In this document: positions 46,398-64,000 of the stretch, piece after piece
How positions within the stretch are numbered: position 1 is the first letter of the stretch
Layout of the letters: each line of letters starts with the position of its first letter
NCBI GenBank assembly: GCA_010645155.1
Contig: CM021312.1
Coordinates: forward strand, 9,143,066 to 9,207,065
Source of the DNA: Tigriopus japonicus
Taxonomy: Eukaryota; Arthropoda; Copepoda; Harpacticoida; Harpacticidae
DNA: 64,000 nt
Direction of reading: 5' to 3'
Notes under the pieces: model-generated
Seen by the model: only the letters and a program-made list of their open reading frames with translations
Database searches by the model: none
Told to the model about the DNA's origin: nothing
Program-made: the position numbers and the translations under genes

Positions 46398-48535
46398 TTA
46401 ATTCAATCCAATATATGTTCCACCAATGGTGTTGATTGGCAAATTAGCTCTTTGTGCGGCATTAGCCACATTAATAATACTTGTGCTGTGTGTGTCCAGA
46501 TACGTGGCTAGTCCAGAGAGGAAGTCGGGAAATTCTGTAAAGCAAAGTGATGTAAATGGAATTAATAAAAATCTTTAAAAAATATCATTTTTTATGTACA
46601 AAAAAGGTCTCGTTGACCGATCGCCATTAACTAAGCTATGGATCATATGCATTCTGATATGTCGTATGAAAAAGTTTGCAAACATGAGGTCGAGGTCAAG
46701 GTAAAACAGGACATAAATAGTTTGTACTGATTGCAAACGAAATCAATACGTCTAGACTGATTGTGCACGAGATACGATACATCTTGAGTTGTTTGTTTTC
46801 AAAATAGTTTTCTTGACATTGCTCAGCACCTACAGAAAGAAAACTAAATTAGAAATGACAGTTATTGGGTTGCCTTTTTATGTCTCAACAAGTAGGACTG
46901 AATTTTTGAAGTGTGAGGCTAACAATGAGAAGCTTGATTTCCAGTAGGATTTCATTGCGTTATTTTGCAAACGAGACCGGCTTGTATTAAGTAGATTGCG
47001 CATTTCAATTTTCAACTGAATCGAATGCCAGAGTGAAAAGCTATGCCTTCTTAAACTTGTAAACTGAAGAGAGCATGGAATGAATGAACTCGCCCTTTTG
47101 TGGTAAAACAATTACCACAAAAGGGCTAGTTCATTCTTTCTCGGTAGCATTTGCACTGAACTTTAAGAGAGCATAACTTTTGACTCCGACGTTCGATTGA
47201 CTTGAAAATTGAAATACGTATTCTTGTCAACATAGGCAAGGTCTCATTTGCAGAGGAACATAATTGATTTGATACTACTGGAAATCATAATTATTTCCGT
47301 TCAGTCCAGACAAATTCAGTTTTAACTAAACAAATAGCATGTTAATGAGAATTGGGTAAATTGGCCGTCTCCTGAGAAAGTGGGTTGCTATTTAATTTTT
47401 CTTGTGAGGCTTCATTTTAATTGCATTTAAAATTACAATTTTTCAATCCAAGACGTTAACACGCTCATTGATTTTATGATATCATTGCAAATGTTTATAG
47501 CTTCTTTTCTTGAGCTTTAAGGACACCATATTTACACGGTCTAACCTTCTTTAGCTATGTAAACTAAAGCTGCACTTCTTATCGACTTTAACATGCTAAG
47601 AATATTCCTAGTGCTTAGTGGTGAAAATCAAGTAAAACATTTTACGTTTTCGCACTTTCGAAGTAAAGAAGGAGAGCATGGATGCTGAAAACTATTTTCA
47701 TTGTTTTCAAAATTTCCGGAATGATGACTTACAAGTCTGCGACAACTAAGAGAAAAAGAGGCTTTTTCCTCTTTTTTTGGACTTCTTAGCCATGAACTTG
47801 ATTAATGTTCTTGCTCTTGTCAAGTGTACACTTTCCTTCTTAGCTTTAAGATTCACAAAACGTAAATGGAGGATTAGTCTCCTTTACTTTCTAGTAGGTT
47901 CATTTCAGAAAGTCTTGTAAGAGTTAGTTTTAGGATATCCAATCCAAGGTCTGTTTGGCCCCTATGTAATCAGTGGGTCAAACAGCAAACAACACCCTAG
48001 AGGGCGCTGCTCATGACCGTTCTCTTGACTTCGCACTAAACTAATAACACCTATTTTGACAATCCAACTTACTGGCAGTGGCTTCAGCTCCTTCTTGACC
48101 AAATCCAGCCACATCAGCCCCAACAAGTGCCTGGAAATCTCCAGCATTGACCCCTTTCAACAACTCGGCTAAAGCACGGGTTCCTTCCGCCGATTCTTTA
48201 TTCTTGGCCAAAATCACGTCATTTCCCGGCAAAGGTCCTTCTTGAGCGGGAAATCCAAACTCTCCAGGCTATTCAAATAGAAAACAAATCGTTGACGAAA
48301 AATCATTTTAATTCGGCCTTGGCTTTTGAAGGTTTACCTGAGGCTGATATCTGTACTGGAAATCAAGTCCAACCGGACTACGAATAGCGTTATCAGGGAG
48401 GAATCCGCCTTGAGGATGGCCACAAGCCAAACCAATCGACAAAAGTAACAGCTAAAATCATTTCAAATACATTCACAAGGGGACAGTTCTCCTTAAAAAC
48501 ACAAAAAATGACGTGCTTACCGAGATGGACTTCAT
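46398..48535 (-). CDS. Small secreted protein, unrecognised
   Basis: Four minus-strand exons give 153 codons: 48535-48521, 48451-48338, 48268-48073, 46534-46398. GT-AG borders and phases close. The first exon is only 15 nt and codes the start of a signal peptide (MKSISLLLLSIGLACG). The mature part is small and has no cysteine. It has a Pro/Gly/Gln-rich front (HPQGGFLP, FQYRYQPQPGEFGFP), an Ala/Leu-rich middle (SAEGTRALAELLKGVNAGDF) and a C-terminal segment with INVANAAQRANLPINTIGG. I do not recognise a domain. A well-placed core promoter (48564-48599) supports the start. It could be a cuticle-associated or secreted-gland product (inference only). The last intron is 1.5 kb; the others are short. 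Confidence 0.72.
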
Positions 48536-48563
48536 GGTTTTACACTGTTGAACTCAAAATTGT

Positions 48564-48599
48564 GACTGACTTAAAAGCTCGAGCGCTCGTCTTTTTAAA
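48564..48599 (-). promoter_or_regulatory. Core promoter of the small secreted protein gene
   Basis: On the minus strand a TATA-like TTTAAAAAG (complement of 48591-48599) is followed about 31 nt downstream by TCAGTC (complement of 48564-48569). TCAGTC matches the arthropod initiator consensus. The spacing is the usual TATA-to-start distance. Transcription would begin about 32 nt upstream of the ATG. Confidence 0.65.
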
Positions 48600-49633
48600 C
48601 TGGATGGATGACTGATGGAATCTTAGTTTTGCAACAACCTGGTTCTGAGACCATAACATAACACCTATCGCCCTTGAAATACAATTACCCAAATGGAAGA
48701 ATGAATCATTTGAGTTCATCGGATTTGTTAAAAGCATGATTTTGTTATAGAAATAACTTAGCCTTCGTTCAGTGCACTTATAAAAAAGGAGTTACGTAAT
48801 GTGATGGTATGGCGTGACTTTCAACCGGCCCAGGACAACAAGGCGACCGAAACCTGTCATTATTGCCTGGTCCATGAAGGGAATCGTGAGGTAATATTTA
48901 AACTGTGATGCTTTTGACCACCAAAAATTTTGAACTCATTTGTTTATTATAAAGCCTTAATTTATTGGCGAATCGTTTGCACTTTGAATTTGTTAAAGAA
49001 ATGAAGTAAAAGAAGCCCTTCTTTTCTGCATAGTATTCACATGATTATTCCTTAAAAAAACACTCAAAGTTAGCACCTAAATGTAAGACGGCAAATTTGT
49101 GCTTTCGATTATTGAATGAAGAATTCGTTGTCAATTCCAAGTGCCGATTATTCATTTGGGAATTTAAATTGCCTTGTAGACTTGTTTAAACATTAATCAA
49201 GGCCTTTATCAGCCATTCATAACGTTTCATAAGGTTTCCGACTGAGGATCTTCAAAAGAGTGAATTTTTATCTATGCTTATTGGGGGGCAAATTCCAAAA
49301 TTGAAATTCAAATGAGAGTGAGAAAATTTCAACTAATAATCAATATGACGTAAGTGTCTTCTTTCCTTCGAGTTTTCTTTGCCTGATTAAAAGTGTTTAA
49401 GATTTGTTGTTTTGCAGAAACCTTTAGTTAATACGTTGATTTTTCAAGGTTTTTTCATTAGTATAAGAAACGAGGCACTGCAATAGTGACCAGCTCTACG
49501 TTTTCCCCCTTCTTTAAACATGGTCTTACTTACAAATGTATTATTAGTTTTGAAGTTTGAAAGCAGGTCGAGCTTTTGCGGATTTCAACGGTTCATAAGA
49601 CACAAGTTCGTTCCTCGTTATCTTGTTCGTAGT

Positions 49634-49980
49634 TGACGTCACAGAAATCCACAGATGCGAGATACTAGTCTATTTTGGCGGACACTTTTCACAGATAGCT
49701 GACCAAATGTTGCTTGAATATTATTGAAATTTCCCAAGATTATTCCTCTATAGTATGTCCAAGAATATCGATGAATGATACGGAACTGGAACTTTGCCTA
49801 GTTCTTAAATCCTTTAATTAGCTGGTTCATAATACACTAAAATGGACAAAATTAGAGAGACAGTAATATTTTAGACTGAGATATCTAAAATCAAATGAGT
49901 CAATGAACCTGATTTTTGGTTATTCAAAGTTTTTCTTCTCAATATGTACTTCAATGCCTAAGTTGTAGACATAATCAATC
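49634..49980 (+). repeat. ACAGAT repeat family, left-end copy 2
   Basis: It shares CACAGAAATCCACAGATGCG, CACAGATAGCTGACCAAA, AGTATGTCCAAGAATA and TTTTAGACTGAGATAT with 34791-35170. The right partner may be 51880-51981, with another copy lying between. Confidence 0.6.
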
Positions 49981-50395
49981 AAGGTTGTATTAAGAAAAAA
50001 CGACTTCTCTCTATTACAACCAATTATCACTAGTTGGGAGTGTTGCCACTTTTTACTCAAAGTGTAATTCCTACTATAAAATGTGGGTTGAAATAAACTT
50101 TTTGGCCAAAGACCTGAACAAGGACCAATTTGGCAACACTCAAACTAAATTGAGTTCGAGTTCCATTGGTAGTTATAAAAATGGATTTCAAGTTGGCAGT
50201 GCTGCCATATTTTACTTGGAGATTAAGTATCTTGCCCTTTGAGAGGTTTGGTTGAGGTAAGCTTTTTGACCCTTAAAGACCAAAATGGCAAAAGTATGGC
50301 AAAATACGAACTTGAAATTCATCAATAATTATCACCTCCAACCATACCCTAACATGCTTCCCTTATTCAACAACAATGTTCAGTTCCTACTCCAA

Positions 50396-51256
50396 TTTTG
50401 AACACAGATATCAACAGATGAAAGATACTTGGCTATTTTTGAGGAAAATTTCACAGATAGCCGACCAAAGGTTGCCAGAATATTGCTGAAAGTTCTGACA
50501 ATTTTCCCCCTATGTCCAAAATGCAATAAAAGTATAGCGTGGAACAACGCTTATAGCCAGGCAACAACATGGCAACAACATTTCAGTCTGAAATATGAAG
50601 TAATTTAGCAAGTTAATGAGCCTGATAAACAGTTATCCAAGTTATTCTCATTGTCATGTACTTCAACCCCTTCAATGTGGACATAGGTCAGTTGAAAGTA
50701 CAACAAAATCTTGATTTAATGATATTGTCCGTCACCCTGAAATCTATCATTAAATCAAGATTTATTGTTAAATCAAGTTGCTGTTGTAAGAGTTGTAGTA
50801 AAACGGTAACCTCTAAAATTATCATTAGATCGAGATTTATCGTTAAATTGGAGATCATTAAATCGAGATGTCACTCTGTAATAGACACATATCTAAAAGT
50901 ATGAAAGAAGCATTTGAGATGGAGTAGAAATACAAAGCTTGATCAAGTTTTGGCACATAAGCTGCAATTGAAAAATGGAGCTTATGTAACAAACCTTAAT
51001 TGAGCTTTGCATTTCTACTCCATCTCATATGCTTCATTCATGCTTCTTTTATGCCTTTAGATATGCGTCTACGTACTACACTTAAAAACTACCTCAAAAA
51101 TAGACCTATAGTCAATCGAGATTGTACTCTGAAAACGACTTCGCTCAGAAGACTAGATTGCGAAAGAGCAGTTGAGGTTAACTTCAAAAGTGGCTTACAA
51201 AATGAAAGTGGGACTGGCCAAGCATGTCCTATCTATTAATATCTGTGATTTTGAAC
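50396..51256 (+). repeat. ACAGAT repeat family, complete-looking copy with a nested MITE
   Basis: It has a left end TTTTGAACACAGATATCAAC and an inverted right end AATATCTGTGATTTTGAA, so the element is about 860 bp. The interior holds the shared left block, an array of TTAAATCAAGATTTA / ATTAAATCGAGAT phrases at about 50715-50870, the foldback MITE copy 4, and the shared right block CAAAAGTGGCTTACAAAA. No reading frame is present. Confidence 0.65.
50884..51107. mobile_element. Foldback MITE (GGTCGGTTGTTGAGG family), copy 4, left end lost
   Basis: It matches copies 1-3 from ACACATATCTAAAAGTATG onward, through GCTTGATCAAGTTTTGGC and ATTTCTACTCCATCTCATATG to a worn right end CTACCTCAAAAATAGACC. 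The first 45 or so bases of the left arm are missing or replaced. It is nested in the ACAGAT-family element. Confidence 0.75.
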
Positions 51257-51879
51257 CATTGAGGAGTATCGGTTTGGGGTAGGTTTTCCATTACTAAAAC
51301 ATTTTGACAACTTCTTTTCTTAATACTACTTTTTATGTTAATAAAGGTTCTTCCGGGTGATTCATTAGAAAACGGAACAGGAAACCATGTCCGTAACTCA
51401 GATATCATTGATCTCACAAAATATGTTTAAAGCTCAAAAAGATGCGGGAGATAACAATTCTTAAGATAGACTCTCTATCTCTTATCTCGATCAACTCTCT
51501 TTACAGGGAATCCCATTCCTTGTAGCGGTATTGAAAAATCCGCCCCCCCCGCCAAAAAAAAAAAAAATATGATTTTATTCCCTTTATATCGCCCTCTTTT
51601 CGATTGGAGTCAAATTTTGGAAGAGAGAAAAAAGTCGGAGTCACCAACGCCCTGCTCTTTTTTGAAAAATGTCCCTTCACGGGAAAAATCGTCGTCACTT
51701 AAATATAAAACTTCAGTGAAAGTGCTTTTTCTGACTCTTCAAGCCAAGAGTTAGTCCAATCATAGTCAATGAAAGTGATATTCATATATGTTTTCAATCA
51801 CGAGTTATAGACGATATAATTAGGCCTTCCGTTTCTTTTGAAACACGTAAATATTCAATCGATGGTTTTTTACGCTAAG

Positions 51880-51981
51880 TAGAACGGATTGAGACAGTGG
51901 TCCAAGTCAACTACAAAAGTGGCCTACAAAACAATAGGAGGTACCGGCCCTGTATGTCATATGCGTATATATCTGTGATTG
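51880..51981 (+). repeat. ACAGAT repeat family, right-end copy 3
   Basis: It contains CAACTACAAAAGTGGCCTAC, AAAACAATAGGAGG and the terminal ATATATCTGTGATTG. It is parallel to 36830-36961 and to the right end of 50396-51256. Confidence 0.55.
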
Positions 51982-53569
51982 AGGCGCCCTTGAACTCATA
52001 CTTATCAATGGCGAAAGCAAACCAGCGAAGCACACACGAAAATAAGGAATAACATATACATGTACTGTATATGTAATTTTTTGATACTTAAATGAATTAT
52101 TTTCAATATGAAGTTCATGATGAAGGCATTGAAGATTTGACGAATATTTATTGGTCTATTCGACTAAATTTTTCGTGGTACCAGACATTTTCTTAAACGT
52201 GAATAACTTGACCACAGTAAGCTAACCAAGTCTAAGATGTTTTGGTACAAAAACTTGTGAAAAGTAAGTTTTCCGATTTTACATTTGCAATTAACCAACC
52301 TCAAATTAATGAGCAACTTCACTTTTAAGTAAATTGTACAATTGTGCTATTGTGTATTGTTTATTTTACTCAAACATAGGAAGTGTGTATTGAGAAATGT
52401 CAAGCTAAAAGAATAGTAAATACAGTTGGTAGAAATAAGAGCAATCAATGTAATCAATTGTATCATTTTGTAGTCAGCTCCTTTCGGTTTCGGTTTCACT
52501 TAATCCCTCTTTCTGCCGAAACTATCGGTTTCGGTTAAGACCCCTTTTCGATCCATCACAAGTCTAAACTGACTTTTCCATTGACCGTACATCATTTCTA
52601 TGATTGTCAGTGCTGTCAAAAAATACAAGGTAGAAGAAGACCCGCCAAAATGTAAACCGTGCCCTTTTTTTAGTTGTTTTGATTGTTTGTATTTATACGG
52701 CTTTAAAAAAAATCAAAATCTAATGAACAATAAATGGTCGCGTGATTGTTCAGACGATTTGAAGGAAAATTTTGTTGTTTTGAATGTTATGTTTCGTCAA
52801 CCTAGGAGTTTGAGAAGTTTTGAATGGCCGTCCATGGGGAAGAACATTGCGGTCACAGTGTATAAAAAAGCTCTTTTTATGGCCAGCGCTAAGTCATTCT
52901 GAAAAAATGCTTAGAACAAATACAGTTGAAAACAAAAAAATGGTTATTGAAGATGAACGTTTGACTTACCATTGACGGATGACGCTAGAGGTAAAAAGGT
53001 TAAATGTCCATAACTTTAAAAATTAGTTACAATATGGTTCAATAAAAGTAGTAATAGGCCAAATGGTTACCAAAACCCGGACTTTGAATTTCGTCAAAGA
53101 AAGACTCTGAGTTTATGCAATACAAAATTGCATTTTATTTTCTACGAGCAGCGAATTAAGCTCATCACGTGTTTTTCAAGTCAATCAATTAATTGGGTCA
53201 AAAAATTGAAAATACTCTAAAAACGCATAAAAATGGCAAACGCAAAATAAATGACATGGCCCTTGTTGCAAGATATGCAAGAAGAGGTCTAAAAATCTCT
53301 TGAAATACTCTTTAGATTGGGAAATAAAACAATTATTATTGACCCAGGTGTCTGCCGAGTAAAAGAGCCATTTACATGTACAGGGTATGTCAAAAGCAGA
53401 CCCAAAGCCTTACAATAAAAATTGATTGATATTTAAATTGATAAAATGTAAGTGAGACAGGCCAGAAAAAATTGATATGTCGGGCTAGGAAAAAGGTTTT
53501 TTGAGTGGAGCAAAGTTTTTAGACATTTTCAAGGTATAGGGGCAGCCAAGGACTTCTTAATTTCTCAGG

Positions 53570-53690
53570 AGGAATTACAGAAATAGCGCTTAAGGCCTCT
53601 CATTGTACTAAAATGAGAGGTTGTTCTAATGAAGTAAATGTTCCGTTGAATTTTCATTGTTGTAACTAAGCCCTAAGTGGTACTCTGTAA
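53570..53690 (-). repeat. Small foldback repeat (GAAAATTCAACGGAAC family), inverted copy
   Basis: On the minus strand it matches 36697-36800 almost throughout: TACCACTTAGGGCTTAG, ATGAAAATTCAACGGAACAT, CTCATTTTAGTACAATGA and GGCCTTAAGCGC. Its left edge directly abuts the 26-bp tandem array. Confidence 0.7.
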
Positions 53691-53794
53691 TTTATCCTTT
53701 GTCAGCTTATTGCTAATTTATCCTTTGTCAGCTTATTGCTAATTTATCCTTTGTCAGCTTATTGCTAATTTATCCTTTGTCAGCTTATTGCTGA
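53691..53794 (+). repeat. Tandem array, four copies of a 26-bp unit
   Basis: The unit is TTTATCCTTTGTCAGCTTAT followed by TGCTAA. Copies 1-3 are identical and copy 4 differs at its last bases. The array begins exactly at the end of the adjacent foldback repeat. Confidence 0.92.
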
Positions 53795-54527
53795 CGCGAG
53801 CAAAGAGAGAGAATTGTTTTCAACCCTCTAGATTATCTGCTGGATGGCAAAACAACGCTTTTCTCTTAGCTCTAATGATAAGGAATATCGCAAAAAGCCA
53901 ATAAACATTAGATATTATTCTGCAACCCGTTGTCACGGTGCTTGCCTACTTTTGGTTCGACGACTTTGGTCAAAAGTTCTTTTGCTTCATTTCAATAAAA
54001 AGAAATATTTTTAGTTCTTTAGAGCATGTATTCGCGTTTTGCATTTTTCGTAAGTTAAGACCCTTTTTGACAATTCAACATGAAAAATTAGGAAATTTGA
54101 TTACGCTTACGTGGCAGGGCTAGTATTGTAAATAAAATAAGCTAATCACGTTGAACATTTCATCATTATAGAACCCAATATACTAATAACCAAATCCCTT
54201 CTACAAGCAAGGTAAATGTTTCGAAATGAAAAACGTGTTCATCTAATTGTGAAGCATTCGTTAGCTTTTTATTTGCTTTTTCATATTTTTTACTTCATAT
54301 CCTGTGATGGCGGCCTAAGTGGCAAACAGTGTTGAAATCATAGTCAAAATGCATTAATGTCTAACTTTTCGGGGGGATAAGGGGTTTAGGGTAAAAGTAC
54401 AGAGTGACACCAAGGAATCTCCATTAGTGTTCAACTTTCTCATTTGGAGGGTGTTGCGCTCTTTCATAACTGGTACTTGTAAAGTGTGGCAATAATCATC
54501 ATTTTCATGGTACTTGAAGTATTGTTA

Positions 54528-54592
54528 ATAGTAGTAGCAGTAGAAGTGGTAGTAGTAGTAATAATAATAATAATAATAATAATAGTAGTAAT
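54528..54592. repeat. TAG/TAA trinucleotide microsatellite
   Basis: Runs of GTA/TAG blend into about nine copies of TAA and back to TAG. It is simple sequence just downstream of the JNK 3' end. Confidence 0.9.
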
Positions 54593-54776
54593 TGCCGTCA
54601 TAATGACCATGATGAGAGCAATGTGAATTTTAGTTGTTGTAGTAGTGGTGGTGGTGTGGTAGTAACAACAGTCGGAGGTTTGGGTTAACTTAGGGGTGTG
54701 TTTGCAGTCCGCTTATATGGGTATGCTTATCCTCTGATGCTATGAGAGTGAGAGAGGTCCAGGTTCTATCGTCTCA

Positions 54777-64000
<9,224 letters not shown>

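Larger units (their letters stand above)
48600..54776. other. Repeat-rich gene desert between the secreted-protein gene and JNK
   Basis: No protein-coding exon is supported. It contains three pieces of the ACAGAT repeat family, a truncated foldback MITE, a small foldback, a 26-bp tandem array and a TAG/TAA microsatellite, all listed separately. A short C-run and A-run lie at about 51542-51568. TACAGGGTATGTCAAAAGC near 53380 looks like a solitary mariner-type terminal repeat. Open frames here (for example 52600-52902) carry no family motif. Confidence 0.45.

Noticed and set aside
52600..52902. 100-codon frame with several cysteines near its start
   Set aside because: No splice context, no conserved motif, and it sits in a repeat-rich desert. 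The cysteine cluster is too short to name.
53375..53420. Mariner-type terminal repeat TACAGGGTATGTCAAAAGC
   Set aside because: No partner repeat or transposase nearby; kept only as a note because a solitary end cannot be confirmed by eye. A similar TACAGGGTGCGCC occurs near 61013.

Overview
The window looks like nuclear DNA of an arthropod, most likely a crustacean and possibly a copepod. Genes are split by many GT-AG introns. The sequence is AT-rich and crowded with small DNA transposons and foldback repeats. The protein families (an arthropod secreted CUB protein, a fasciclin-3-like adhesion molecule, JNK/basket) fit this assignment. The species call is inference. There is no operon structure, CRISPR array or tRNA gene.

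I rebuilt seven protein genes exon by exon, requiring the reading phase to close across every junction, plus one unrecognised small secreted protein. Left to right they are: a secreted CUB-domain protein (1810-8053, +, 390 aa); a single-pass, tandem-C2 synaptotagmin-like protein that appears unable to bind calcium (9836-13265, +, 481 aa); polycystin-2 paralog A (13330-20621, -, 825 aa); polycystin-2 paralog B (21121-30477, +, 864 aa); a fasciclin-3-like immunoglobulin membrane protein lying wholly inside one intron of paralog B on the opposite strand (23235-26550, -, 428 aa); a second fasciclin-3-like paralog (33007-41288, -, 413 aa); the orphan secreted protein (46398-48535, -, 153 aa); and the stress kinase JNK (54777-62968, -, 446 aa).

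The two polycystins are head to head, with 499 bp between start codons, so they may share a promoter. They flank or contain one fasciclin-3-like gene, and a second copy of that gene lies just downstream. This looks like local duplication of a polycystin/adhesion-protein neighbourhood. Paralog A has lost the C-terminal tail that follows the coiled coil in paralog B. Both keep the L-G-D pore filter, and both have weakened EF-hand loops.

The rest is mainly mobile DNA. It includes a full-length hAT element with 8-bp target duplications and a transposase broken by one stop codon; a hAT-type MITE family; a foldback MITE family with TTATA duplications; a tRNA-derived SINE family; a CR1/L2-like LINE fragment whose 3' tail is a (TATAG)n array; an internally deleted Tc1/mariner transposase; several long inverted repeats; and a repeat family whose copies are interrupted by other elements. 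Regions 44.2-46.4 kb and much of 48.6-54.7 kb hold no gene I can support.
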